Notes under the pieces: model-generated
Told to the model about the DNA's origin: nothing
The model's input: the letters and a program-made list of their open reading frames with translations, nothing else
Databases searched by the model: none
Translations under genes and position numbers: made by a program
DNA from: Meandrina meandrites
Lineage: Eukaryota; Cnidaria; Anthozoa; Scleractinia; Meandrinidae
DNA length: 64,000 bases
Direction: 5' to 3'
NCBI GenBank assembly: GCA_963693305.1
Contig: OY855908.1
Coordinates: 31,367,805 to 31,431,804, forward strand
In this document: in pieces, positions 21,501-32,140 of the stretch
How the letters are laid out: each line of letters opens with the position of its first letter
How positions within the stretch are numbered: the first letter of the stretch is position 1

Positions 21501-23022
21501 ATTTCCGCACAGCCCCATACATTTATTACGCATACAGTTCTTTGTTTATTGAAAACAATGAACAGAACAATAGAGCGCCTTTGGGACTAAAGCGCTTTGT
21601 TTGAGTCATTTCTTTGTTTTAGTAAACAAAATTGCTGGCTTGCAACTGACGTCACGGCAGCCATGCTGGGGGACAACAACAAAGCGTTTTCCTCCGCTGG
21701 GAACTAAACTTTTTTATCATGCAAATTCTGCGAAAAAGTTTTTTATTGTTTTGACCACCAACATGGCCGCCTTGTCACGTGGTTGCAAGCGATCAATAGT
21801 TTTAGACTTAGAAAAAATTAACGATTTTTTCTTAATTTGGCGTCGAAAATAGGTAAGATAATTAAAGACTTAGAAAAAGTCTGTGATTTCGCGTTCAAAA
21901 TACGGGAAATCGAAAGCAAATCTTGAATTTTTGGCGCTTTCACCGTGTTATAAAATCAACCACAAGTCTACAAATAGCGATTTGAACCTTGGGGTTAGCT
22001 TTAAAATGTTGTTTGGGTCAGCGAGTATGCATGGGTCCGCAAAACACAAATAAAGTTTACTAAATTATTGGCTTTATTTTACCTTTCGTGTTGTTTTGTC
22101 GCGAAGTTTTCCCTTGATTTCTTCCTTGAAATGCAGTCAACAAGGATCGCTTCCATTTGCTGTCGTGTATTTTGTCTCTCTAGTCCGAGAAATTGCAGAG
22201 GAATTACGAATAATGCCCATCACGGGATGAACTAGTTCTTCTTGTCCTGGACATTATTTACTCCATACATCTTCCGGTGTATCTGTGTATTTCATGAACG
22301 ACGTGAGCAGATTGTTTCCCTGCGACACTGTATGCAACGGGCGCTCATGAACAGCAACAATCTTGCACAGTGTGTGTAAGGTTGAGAAACAAACAGTCTA
22401 AGATTTCGGGGAGGACGTAGAAGATTTTGAATACTTTTTGGAGACGAAGGCTTCTAAGCAAACGCGGTTAGAGAAAACACGAAACTTCAACCTTCCCTGT
22501 TATACACCAGGGAGCCAATGATTAACATATGCGATTCATGCTTTCGTGGAATCAGAAATATGCTTCAAAAAGGTGAATAAATAAATTGTAATGTAAATTT
22601 TTCTTTTTTTTCATGACTGAAGAACAAATAAAGTTAATTTATCAACTGGCAATTTTCAACTGAACCTCGTAGCGAAGTGGTATAGATGTTGGACTTGTAA
22701 TCCAGGGGTAATCGAAGGGTAAAGGTTCGAGGCCTGTCGTGGAAAAGAAAAAGAAAAAAGAAAAAAAAAGTCGAGGGAAGGCTGGGTACAGAAAAGTGGC
22801 GTAGAAGGGAAGGAAAAAGAAGGAAGAACGGAGCAGGGAAAGGGAGAAAAAGAGAAAAAAATTGCGCGTAACGAAATCCTCTTTTATTTGCACAGTAAGT
22901 AATAATTATCAATGTATATATTCAATACCTCAAGGTATTTGCCATTGTCTCATAAGACAATGAAGCGCATGCATAATTAATTAATCTGCATGCATAATAA
23001 ATGTATGGGGTTGTGCGGAAAT
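21501..23022. mobile_element. 1.5-kb inverted-repeat element in Gypsy 1 gag
   Basis: Inverted repeats of about 36 bp (ATTTCCGCACAGCCCCATAC and the near-complement ending at 23022) bound the segment. Flanking CTTGGCAAAA and CTTGCCAAAA (minus strand) look like a 10-bp target duplication with one change, although about 10 extra bases separate the right repeat from its copy. The interior includes the dispersed repeat shared with 5060-5165 (at 21666-21790), a tRNA-like stretch (22665-22740) and an A-rich run. No transposase is seen. Confidence 0.65.
22665..22740 (+). repeat. tRNA-like (SINE-type) sequence
   Basis: Box A-like TAGCGAAGTGG and box B-like GGTTCGAGGCC are present. A foldable anticodon arm (TTGGA, loop CTTGTAA, TCCAG) shows a TGT triplet as for threonine. 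The acceptor arm does not pair and the variable region is long, so it is not a functional tRNA gene. An A-rich tail follows at 22740-22768, as in a SINE. Confidence 0.5.
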
Positions 23023-23477
23023 TTTTCCCAGATTTTTGCCAAGGTTTTCAACTCAGCAACGAAATTGTCGACGGTTTCCGTTGAAAGTTTGTCTCTCTTG
23101 TTAAAACAATACCTTTCGTATGTCTCATTTACCTCACCGATGCAATGCTTCTCCATTTTCGCCATAACCACACGCCAGTCGTTCGCATTCTCCGTTTCAG
23201 AGTAAGCAAAGGTTTTGATCACCTTGAGACCATCGTCGCCGATTGCGTGTTTGAACATAGCGAGCTGATACTCGGGACTTTCCATTGCTAATCGAGAAAT
23301 GACAAAATAATTGCTGTATTGCTCTTTCCACAGTTTCCAGTTCTCAGCAATCTCTCCCGCAGTTTTCAAATCCAAATGCTTGGGCGGCAAAATTTGATGA
23401 AACATTGTCGATTGCGACGTTTGCGGTTGAGCCGTTGTACCGAGGCTTGAACCGGTATTTTCTCCACCTTCTGTCAT
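23023..23477 (-). pseudogene. Gypsy 1 gag, N-terminal part
   Basis: It starts at an ATG (23477-23475), about 70 bp after the 5' LTR, reading MTEGGENTGSS, then WKLWKEQYSNYFV and ETVDNFVAELKTLAK, typical of Gypsy gag capsids. It is broken at about 23022 by the inverted-repeat element. The last residues after LAK are from that element. Confidence 0.85.
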
Positions 23478-23544
23478 CGTAGACGGTTTACGTTGTCAAA
23501 CGATGAACATAGATCAGCACAGGGTTAAACACACGCTGTCACCA

Positions 23545-23720
23545 TGTAATAACAGCACAGAAAACGCTGTAAACTGAGGAAACCAAGCGTTTAATCGGTC
23601 AGAGATCCTAGCTGCGATCCTCCATCTTACAACTGACTAACACTTGACAGAATGGTAGATTACATAGAAAACCGCATAAATTATAGAAGCGTGCACGAAA
23701 GAATTTAGCACATTATGACA
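23545..23720 (-). repeat. Gypsy 1 5' LTR
   Basis: 176 bp, TG...CA. Its partner is 11795-11970. The primer-binding site (minus-strand TGGTGACAGCG) abuts it at 23544. Confidence 0.9.
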
Positions 23721-23725
23721 CAATC

Positions 23726-24479
23726 ATGAGCAACAATGTGTCCTCGTTTGCCACCGCCTTAAAACCAAAACCAATCGCGACTTGTTCGCGCACGGTTTCC
23801 CGCGCTTCGTGGCGGCTACATGTATTTGCTTCGAGTTTTGATTGGTTCACTGGATTGTCTGTGTCTTTTGTAATTGGCCAGAGTGATTACTTTGGTTTTG
23901 GTTTTACGACACTTATTTGAAAACTGCTTTAAAGGACGAACATTCTTCCTGTGTTCATAATATCAGAACCTGTCCGATGTCAGTAACGGTCGGTAGCGAT
24001 TAACTACAGAATAGACAACGTATTTCTCAAAAAAAGGTCAAATACTCGAATAAAATACCAACCAGATACAGAACAATGAAAACAAAATGAAAGAAATTAT
24101 TCTAAGTGTTCTACAGGCCGAAAGAAAGGCCGATATAAGTGGATTTCTTATCCCTCGTTGAATTTATCGACTCACACAAAATATGGCGAACGCCGTAATA
24201 CACGCAACTCATAATGGTCTGACGTGGGTCTTTAAAGCCACCAGCATCAGCATGTTGCGGTAACTGAACTTCATGCGAACATCGATTGTTAAAGCAGCTT
24301 GTCGAACGTAACCTTGCAGTGCTTTAATTCTTCACATCCGTAATGATACGCCTGTGTACCTTGACACGGTAGTAGAGTGTTAGGCTCGCCTATGCTTTGG
24401 CGAATACAACTGGAAACTCTTCTTTAGTAGCAGTCGTAGAAACGTAGCAATATTTCAAAATCTAAATACGAAAAAATTC
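23726..24479. other. Intergenic, nothing recognised
   Basis: No supported gene or repeat. Confidence 0.4.
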
Positions 24480-24690
24480 ACGGACGCTTCAGGACTTCTA
24501 TCTTAAAAACATGGGTCTAAAACCAGATTGAAATTGTTTAAAGTTATTATTTAAATATTTATAAAGTTGATTAAAGACAACTCTTTCAATTAGTTTACTC
24601 ACTACAGGCAGAACTGAAATAGGTCTGTTATTATTGGGATCAGTCTTCAGACCCTCCTTAAATAAAAGAGACACTCGCTAGTTTCCAAGC
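24480..24690 (-). pseudogene. LINE reverse transcriptase fragment
   Basis: Reading the minus strand gives SLLFKEGLKTDPNNNRPISV, then LPVVSKLIERVV and FQSGFRPM. This is the RT region containing the RPISVLPVVSK motif, as in CR1/L2/Rex-type LINEs. Both ends are truncated, and it is too short to place in a clade firmly. Confidence 0.8.
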
Positions 24691-24699
24691 AGAGAGAAG

Positions 24700-24930
24700 A
24701 TGGCGGACAAGTCACGCTTCGCTCGCTTGCGTTTGCGCCTGCATTTGCTTTAGCGATGTCCACTGTGAAGCAAACTCAAATGCAAGCGCAAGCCAGGTGC
24801 AAGGAAATGGACAATTCTCCATTTCTTATGCTTGCATTCGCGCTTGCGTTTGCGTTGTGCTTGTTCACAATTGTTTTTCGCTTGCATTTGCGTTTGCGTT
24901 CGCATCACTCGTGTGAAAAAGCCCTAATAG
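24700..24930. repeat. CGCTTGCGTTTGCG-rich inverted repeat region
   Basis: Imperfect copies of CGCTTGCGTTTGCG occur in both orientations, with the start (cttcgctcgcttgcgtttgc) and the end (cgcttgcatttgcgtttgcg) of the segment most alike. It may be a MITE with subterminal repeats. No boundaries are defined. Confidence 0.45.
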
Positions 24931-24941
24931 TAACTCCCCTT

Positions 24942-24945
24942 ACAT

Positions 24946-25028
<83 letters not shown>

Positions 25029-25176
25029 TACATACATACATACATACATACATACATACATACATACATACATACATACATACATACATACATACATACA
25101 TACATACATACATACATACATACATACATACATACATACATACATACATACATACATACATACATACATACATACA
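24942..25176. repeat. (TACA)n / (CA)n microsatellite
   Basis: About 235 bp of nearly pure TACA and CA units. It abuts the 3' end of a minus-strand LINE fragment (25190-25530) and may be that LINE's expanded tail. Open frames through it (HTYIHT or VCMYVCMY repeats) are artefacts. Confidence 0.95.
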
Positions 25177-25189
25177 TAACTTTTTGTTG

Positions 25190-25530
25190 AGGCAGGTCTA
25201 GTAGGGCAACCATAAGGCTGGTGTGGACCTGCCATTAAATAATAGACAAACTAAACATATAGCTATTAATACAAAAGAAATATAAAAAGAGAATTAAAAA
25301 TATACGAAGTTAGGATCCTTGGAATTCAACAAGCAAGCCTCTTTTTCAAACTGAATTTGGTCTATAGATTTAGAGACACGTTTAAGAGTCGCTTTAAAAA
25401 GTTGTAAGGAGGCAGCGTTTCTGATATTTCTTGGGATTGAGTTCCATATAATAGGCCCCCGATATCTGACGCTGTTTCTACCGAGTAGAGTATTATAGCG
25501 TTTCGTTTTTTTGTTCAATACAAGTTCGCA
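25190..25530 (-). mobile_element. LINE 3' end fragment
   Basis: A minus-strand frame (25518-25294) reads RNSVRYRGPIIWNSIPRNIR and FKATLKRVSK, the C-terminal tail of many animal LINE RT proteins. About 100 bp of 3' UTR follow (containing ggcaggtccacaccagcc), and then the tetranucleotide tail. It is 5'-truncated. Confidence 0.75.
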
Positions 25531-26204
25531 CTATTAGAGAAAACTGAAAATAATTATGCCAAGAGATCATGCTGAAAATGATCAAATGGCTTGTTTAAGT
25601 GACATCAATCGCGCGACTTTATATGTTTGACAGGAATGACGTCTGTCTCGTTTGAAAGCGATCTTATTTCGACTTGCCAGCTAGCAGTTGAAGCAGTTGT
25701 CACCGGCTGTGTTTCAGAAACTTTTGTTTTACGTACTAATACATCTTTGTATATTGCATTTACTCATTTATAGCGCGAAGATCAAACTAAAACTGCCAAA
25801 GCTTCGTTCATTTTGGACACATGTCGGCTTATAAAAAAACCGAACGGTTTTGTTATCGAAAGAAGCTTCAAAAAGCGAAGAAAATAACTCGCTCTTGACT
25901 AAATTACCTCTACACAATTTCATAATAACCAAGTAGAACTCCGAAATTTTTGATGCGCATTTTTCGCAGTGAAGTAGCCTCAGATGAAATATATTCGAAT
26001 TATAAATTTAACAAACACATTCAAAACACACCATAAACAGCGCGTTTTGTTAACAAAAAGCTGCAAAATGTTGTGTGTAGGGGGGGGGGGGGGGGGAAGG
26101 AGAGAATTTGGCGGGAGAAGTCGTGCTGTTCTGCAATGTTTTCACTGAGTTGTTATACAAAGTTGACATCAGGAACAGCAGGTTTTGAAATCGCGTCGTA
26201 AAGC
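25531..26204. other. Intergenic with 16-G run
   Basis: No gene is seen. An uninterrupted run of 16 G lies at 26081-26096, followed by aaggagag. Confidence 0.5.
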
Positions 26205-26215
26205 TGTACTTTCCC

Positions 26216-26489
26216 GGAGGGGAGGGGGGACTCCCATATGGAAGGGACGGGGATGCTCGTCGGAAATTTTGAATTTAACCCCTAAAAGAGACCAATCTGG
26301 GTGTGGCCAAACCTAATGCAGATCCCTAAAAGAGACCATATATTGTGTGCAACCGTAAACGAGACCTTGACGGCTAAAAATAATGACATTTTGCCAAGAA
26401 CACCCTAAGCGAGACCAAAATCTGAAATTTACACCCCTAAGCGAGACGACGAGCATCCCCGTCCCTTTCAAATGGGAGTCCCCCCCGGG
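26216..26489. mobile_element. 274-bp MITE with spaced internal repeats
   Basis: Ends are inverted (GGGGGGACTCCCATATGGAA near the left, complement TTTCAAATGGGAGTCCCCCC at the right), and the inner parts both contain GACGGGGATGCTCGTC or its complement. An 11-bp TGTACTTTCCC is repeated at 26205-26215 and 26490-26500 as target duplication. Inside, five variants of CCCTAA(A/G)(A/C)GAGACC are spaced about 30 bp apart. Confidence 0.85.
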
Positions 26490-26500
26490 TGTACTTTCCC

Positions 26501-27001
26501 CTGTCGCCTTATTTTACGTATGATAAATGGCTTGAATTTAATTGGCTTGCGTAAGTAAAATAAAATAGAAAACTATAGAAACGGCTTGCGTTCTGGAAAA
26601 ACATATTTGGAACGTATTTAAAGGCCTAACGTTCTTATAAAATGAAGTCGAAAAATATTTGGACCGGTTGCGTTTACAGAAAAATGAAATCAACATAATG
26701 TATGACAGGTAAATGTATGGAGGGTTTATTCGAAGCTTGAACTCATTCTGAATACAATTTATAGCCTTAGAACTTCATAATACATAGAACAATGAGCACA
26801 AATTTCTAAATCATTTTGCGTTTTTTATATGTCATTGAGAAGCCGCCAATTTTGAAGACAGACTTTCAGTTAATATTACTCAATCCATCCTATTATAATA
26901 GAGAGTGTGTTAACAAAAGGCTACAAAACAGCTTTTTCTCCCGTTAACAAAATTCAGGTTAAGTTACCGAAACCTAATAAAGATCTTGATGTAAAATGAA
27001 G
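26501..27001. other. Intergenic, nothing recognised
   Basis: AT-rich, with no supported gene or repeat. Confidence 0.4.
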
Positions 27002-27009
27002 CCAGAAGG

Positions 27010-27281
27010 TAGGTAAAGGAAAGTCTGTATAAGAGCCTAGTGGCCCATCAGGCCGGAGCTTATTCCGGTTTCCGTAGCATGAAGCGACTAGGAGTATTTC
27101 TACTCCCCCCTGGATGGGACGCTAGTCCATCGCAGGGTTACCCCCAGCAGTAAATTCGCCGAGAGGCACTATGAGAGTAAAGTATCTTGCCCAAGAACAC
27201 AACGCAGTGCCCCGGCCAGGGCTCGAACCCGGACCGCCCGATCCGGAGTCCAGCGCGCTAACCATTAGGCCACCGCGCCTC
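27010..27281 (-). mobile_element. tRNA-derived SINE, copy 2
   Basis: Same family as 3266-3561, with box A and box B on the minus strand. It is flanked by CCAGAAGG at 27002-27009 and 27282-27289, which fixes both ends of the element. A stretch of about 25 bases (the ggtacccatttatatacctgg region of copy 1) is missing here. Confidence 0.88.
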
Positions 27282-27289
27282 CCAGAAGG

Positions 27290-28145
27290 GATCGACTTAT
27301 TTTTTCTTTGGATGCGGTTACATGATCGACGCTTTGTGCGCAGTGTTCGATGCGTTTTCGAATTTTGATCCGTGTCCTATATACACCAAATCCATTTGGC
27401 GCGTCTAGGTCACCAATTGATTACCCAGCGTTCAGAATTGAGATGTTTGTGGCAGCAATTTGAACAAACAAGAAATTCCTTTCTTTCTTCCTTCCTTACC
27501 CTTTCTTATTTTGCCGCTTAACAGTAGTAATGTACTCTTAACGTTACGAATTTTTTAGAGTTTAGTGAGATACGAAATACATAGACACCCTGATTGAAGA
27601 AAATCACAAAAAAACTATGCGATCTAAAAGTTTACTGGGGCGTCTGTAGAAATAATCGTCGTCTGTGACAGAATTTACATGATAATAAGACAGGTTGCAT
27701 AATTCATGCTCAGAAGGCTTTCAAAGAAAGAAAGTTCAAGGTTTATCCTTTTCAGATAGACGTTTCTTTAATTCGCTGTACAGCTACTAATTTCCTCTTT
27801 TTTCTCGACAGTGTAAATTTTCCTTCAACTTGAAAATTCATCGGTGTTTACAAGATAGGTTGAAGACTCTTTTTTTCGATTTTTTCCGTTTACCTTTTTC
27901 TGATAATTTTTGTCGTAAAATTATACCCTCTCTGTTGAAGAGAACATTGTTATGGCGTCGAGTCTTGCAAATATTTAACATGTGTCAAATGTTATGGTAT
28001 CGCGATTTCGGAAAGCATCATAATTTATTGTGAAGACGGTTAAGGCATTTCAGTACCACGCATTGCTTACATAGTTTTTTATCCGTAGATTATGCCATAT
28101 TTTGACGATAATGATTTACTGCGGTTTCCGTTAACCGCGGTTTGG
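27290..28145. other. Intergenic, nothing recognised
   Basis: No supported gene or repeat. There are only short frames without domains. Confidence 0.4.
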
Positions 28146-28500
28146 TACGATTTAGCGCCCTCCTTCCAATAAGCGCCCCCATTTTAATCAGCGACCCAAT
28201 TCCCCATTCTTGACACTGAAGTCATAGACGTCGAATAGATTGACTCATGAACATTCACCGTACCATACATGTATTTTTGTTACTGCTAAAATCAACAGTT
28301 CTTTTAAAGTTAACTGAGTTTTCAACAATTTGTTACTGTTACAGTTTCTGTTTTGTTAGTTATTTTAATACTTATTAAAGTTTTGTTTTAAAAATTGGTT
28401 GTTTCTCAAAAAATTAAATAAGCCCTCTGTCCCGAATAAGCGCCCTCCGTTGAGGTGCCAAAAGTAAATAAGCACCCCGGGCGCTAAATTGAATCATTAC
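28146..28500. repeat. Inverted-repeat element with AATAAGCGCCC motifs
   Basis: ATTTAGCGCCC near the left end and GGGCGCTAAAT near the right end face each other, and AATAAGCGCCC(C/T) recurs three times inside. It is probably a short DNA element. Exact ends and a target duplication are not resolved. Confidence 0.55.
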
Positions 28501-29170
28501 GGTAACTTATGTAGGCAGTAGACAACTGGTGGTTTATCCGGAAAACTGAGTTTTTCATGGAAAGTACACTGTGCCGTTTCGAAAAAAAAAGGCAACGGCA
28601 CTAGGCGTTGAAAGTAAAACGTCAATACCGGATTAAGCTTTGCTGAAACAGTTTTTTTTCCTTTCTGCCTGTTAAATTGAAACCTACCCTTTTCCATTTA
28701 TTATTTTTTAGCAGAAACAAGTCAATCTCTTTGCTTTTTTGTTTGTAAACTTCTCAACGTAAGTGCAACCGGTCTAGATGCCGGTCTAGATGGGAAAATC
28801 TAGACCGCGGTCAATATCGACATTCTTATACTATAGTAATCATTAAATGCATAGAAATAATAATGCTGTTTGATAAAGTTGGATAAAAAGTTGATTTAAG
28901 ATGAGTTGGGCAGCGTACATCGACTGCTTGAGTTTTTGTTGTTGTTTTACTAAACTGGTGGCTAGTCACCAGATAGTGTCAAATTTGTCAAATTCCTCAT
29001 TTTAGCATCCAATTCGATTTCCAAATTGGGTGTCTAGAAAACCCAGCCCGAATAGCGAATAGTGACAAATAGTGGCGAATAGTAAAAAAAACCTAACACA
29101 TTACTCATTTCAACAACTCAACACGAGTAATTACCTCCAACAGCAAATAAAAAAGAAGTGCGAATTCGAG
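28501..29170. other. Intergenic, nothing recognised
   Basis: A small inverted repeat, ccggtctagatgggaaaatctagaccg, lies near 28781-28807. No gene is seen. The region lies directly upstream of the GPCR fragment. Confidence 0.4.
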
Positions 29171-29596
29171 ATGTTTTCGTATCCATGGTGCGTTACCTGG
29201 CTTGCTGTGGGCTTAATCGAATGTGTTGCTATAGTAACACTTAACATCATTACAATAATTGTTTTTATAAAAAATGGCAACCTCCGCAAGCGTAGCACGT
29301 ACCTATTTATTAATTTGGCAGTTGTAGATGTGCTGGTTGGAGGCGTTGCTACGTATGGTCTATTCTATGAGGTTGGAGCACATTGTAATGTCTGGGAGTG
29401 CAACTCAATTGAACAATCGACAGGCTATGTACTAGATACACTCCGCCGTTTGTTCCCTGTTTCCTCTCTAGCAAACATAGCAACCATTTCTGTTGAACGG
29501 CTGCACGCGACGCCTGAGTTCGTTCTTAGCATGTTCTTAGAATCTGGGTCAATTTCAGATCCTATAAAAATGGTTCTTATACAAAATAGAGTGTAG
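29171..29596 (+). pseudogene. Truncated rhodopsin-class GPCR (TM1-TM3)
   Basis: From the ATG at 29171 (MFSYPWCVTW) the 141-codon frame gives TM1 (VAIVTLNIITIIVFI, containing the conserved Asn), a basic first loop (KNGNLRKRST), TM2 (LFINLAVVDVLVG with the conserved LA..D) and TM3 ending SVERL, a variant of the E/DRY motif. After HAT the sequence changes to an unrelated tail (PEFVLSMFLES...) and stops. Full receptors of this class have about 300 or more residues and seven helices, so four are missing. No donor-like site is evident at the break. I read it as a 3'-truncated pseudogene; a first exon of a spliced gene is less likely because cnidarian class A receptors are commonly intronless. Confidence 0.75.
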
Positions 29597-30641
29597 AGAC
29601 AAAATTCACGCTACGTGATCTGCAGTTTAGGAACGATTTGATTGATACTCATATTATACCATCGTGAGAGCGTGTGATTTTTATGATTTTCTGGCACTGA
29701 ACATCTTAGTAATATCGGGCCGCTGATATCTCGATACAGAAAGCTGTCTACACGACGACTGGGTTGAGAAAGAGTTCGTTGAATCACCGTAAAGTTTCGA
29801 ATGTAACGTTCCCAATCCCCTAAAGTAGTGACAACATTTCGCGGTTGTTAGGTTCACCGCAGTCAAAGGTCTCGGCCACTTTTTTTTGTATAAAATTGTG
29901 GAGATTTCATTTATGATGAATGGAAAGTAAAGAGAGAATATATAAATTAGATGCTGAGGGTAAATAATAATTTTCAGTTCTTTTCCAACAGAGGGGTTTC
30001 TTGCTTTTCCAATGCTCCGCGCCCGAACAAAAAGTAAATTGACAGGATTTTTGTTAACTGTTAAACTCACACAGTGAAAATTTCTTTCCAGTACTTTTCT
30101 TATTTTTCGCGGTTACGCGGTTGAGTTGTTGTATAGGGTGTTGTGTAAGCCTTGTGCTTTCCAACATGGAACATTTGTATTGGATGTTGACCACTTGTAC
30201 TTTGAGCATTTCAGTTAAGCCAAAAACGCTCTAACGTGGATGACTACATGTCTTGTGTTGATTTTATTTCCCTCTCCACCGCCCCCCCCCCTCTCTCGCA
30301 GAAAAGCCTGATACCCAGGCGACCTTTCACATTAAGTTCCCTTATCGTTTCTGAAGTGTTTACTCTGTACATTACCAATTATAGCACCTTCAGCTATTAA
30401 AACAGACACTATATGTGATCAGTTTTAAGTTCACTTTTACTTAGTGAACATCAGGGAATATAATTTGAAGATTACTTAAGGAGAGGGCCTACTTTTTTGA
30501 AATTCTTTTTTAGTCCAGTAGTGATATCTTTAAATGTCGAATACGCGTAGTCAAAAGTTGACATATATATCTACATTAAACGAGTTCGTTGTTACACGCT
30601 GTATTTGAAAAATTTAGAGCAAGGCTTGCGCGCGTGACCCT
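29597..30641. other. Intergenic, nothing recognised
   Basis: A 129-codon minus-strand frame (29681-30070) has no recognised domain and starts in low-complexity sequence, so I do not call it. A C-run lies at 30283-30291. Confidence 0.4.
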
Positions 30642-30755
30642 AAGCGTTACCTTTTTTAATCTTTTAACTCGTGCGATACATTTGTATGCTTTTGGGATTA
30701 CGATGAAGCATACAAATGTATCGCACGAGCTTAAGAGATTAAAAAAGTAACGCTT
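30642..30755. repeat. Near-perfect 50-bp-arm hairpin
   Basis: AAGCGTTACCTTTTTTAATC through TTTGTATGCTT pairs with AAGCATACAAATGTATCGC through GTAACGCTT across a loop of about 12 bases. Only a few mismatches are visible. It could be a foldback MITE or the source of a hairpin RNA. The flanking sequence has no gene. Confidence 0.8.
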
Positions 30756-31693
30756 GATTACATTTATACGTAGAAATGTAGGTATAATTGATGTTCTTGT
30801 TCCTTAAATACGTCCTTTGATAGTGTTATAACGAATTTGTAGTCATTTTAATAACTAAAAATATTGGTTTTCATTTTGTTTTAACTTATTATCTTTAATA
30901 ACATGTGTATTGCTAAATATGTAATTTATATAACGCAGCTAATTAAGGCCGCAACTTTCGAACATTTTGTAATCAGTATAATACGATGACGTCATAGATG
31001 TAATTTACAACTTTACGACTTGCTAGTCAGAAGAATTACGAGACGCCACTGGGTAAATGTATTTCGTTGGTTTGAATTAACATTTGCCTTTCATTTACTA
31101 ACACTACTCTGTAATTTAGATTTTGAACGTCTATACTCCATGCGATGATTGACAAATAAAAGGAGTTGTTTAAAACCGTGGATTTATCTTCTACTTGCAA
31201 TACAACCTGTTATGTAAAGTACTACCTTTGTTAAATTTTATGGTTAATGTATAAAGGAGGGAAATATGATAATATATAAAGGATGTTATGATACATCTTT
31301 GAAACTTGATACATGCTCAAAAGCCTACTCAGTGCTATGATAAATCTTTGATATCGATTATATTATTTGCTGTAAATAAAGAGATAAATAAAAACTAACT
31401 GATCCTATAAATTGCTTCTTCTTTTTCTTTGTGTGGAATTGCTGTCTAAAAATTGTAGTACATAATTTATTTTTAGAGTTCTTTGTTACAATTTGCTCGC
31501 ACTTCCTAACCCTATCTTCCTTTAGTCATGTTATATCAACAAGAAGCTGAACGTGCAGTGAATTAAATACGTCTAACGTTCTAAAAACTGTTGTAAACTT
31601 ACGAATAGAAGACTTCTTTATAACTTAATCTTACATTTAGCATTTTTTTCGTCATAAGGCCAACATTTGCCTGTACTATAGTGTTTCATTGCT
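30756..31693. other. Intergenic, nothing recognised
   Basis: AT-rich, with no supported gene or repeat. Confidence 0.4.
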
Positions 31694-32140
31694 GGCTGTT
31701 TTCACACCAGAAGACGGACAAATCGTCTAGAGGGACAAATCGTCTGACGATTTGTTCGTCTAGTGTGAAAACTAGACGGACAAGTCATCTTGTTTTGGTC
31801 GTGTTAAATTCACATCTAGATGAACAAACACGATTTTAAACGCAAGGGCCCTGGCACCAGCACTGGTTGCCTCCGGCTTGGTTACCTTGCATGTGGAAAA
31901 ATGGCTGCCATCAAGTAAAAGCTTGTATCGAGCATGCTTCAACCATTTGTAGTTCCGTCTCAACTGGTCTATAGAGAAAGAAGAATCATTAGACGTCTTC
32001 GAAAAATCGTCTTCCTGGACGGCCAAATCGACGGACAAATTCAGACGAGTTGTACATCGAAAATCAAGTCCGTCCCGTTTGCACACTGAGACGACTTGTC
32101 CATCTCAGACAATTTGTCCGTCTCTAGTGTGGAAACGGCC
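31694..32140. mobile_element. MITE with CGTCT-type subterminal repeats
   Basis: The left end GGCTGTTTTCACACCAGAAG faces the right end TCTAGTGTGGAAACGGCC. Multiple copies of GACAAATCGTCT or its complement lie near both ends. Subterminal repeats and end sequence suggest a hAT-like element, but no 8-bp target duplication is visible. A 104-codon minus-strand frame inside has no known domain. Confidence 0.65.

Larger units (their letters stand above)
11795..23720 (-). mobile_element. Gypsy (Ty3) LTR retrotransposon 1, with nested insertions
   Basis: Two 176-bp LTRs (11795-11970 and 23545-23720), each with TG...CA ends, are flanked by CAATC target duplications (11790-11794 and 23721-23725). I count three differences between the LTRs by eye. 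On the minus strand the order is gag, protease, reverse transcriptase, RNase H, integrase, as in Gypsy elements. The primer-binding site starts TGGTGACAGCG next to the LTR at 23544, and a polypurine tract lies at 11971-11981. Removing the recognised insertions (12884-13893, 15078-19885, 21501-23022) leaves about 4.6 kb, a normal size for a compact Gypsy element. Frameshifts and insertions make it defective. Confidence 0.9.

Noticed and set aside
22665..22740. Possible tRNA-Thr gene
   Set aside because: The anticodon arm folds, but the acceptor stem does not pair and the variable region is too long. The A-rich tail fits a SINE-type relic.
24905..25213. Open frames of more than 100 codons made of HTHTYIHT or VCMYVCMY repeats
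   Set aside because: They are translations of the TACA/CA microsatellite, open in several frames at once.
26281..26440. Evenly spaced short repeats resembling a CRISPR array
   Set aside because: Repeats are imperfect and lie inside a 274-bp element with inverted ends and a target duplication, in an animal genome. No cas genes are present.
29681..30070. 129-codon minus-strand frame
   Set aside because: No recognisable domain, splice support or related copy in the window.
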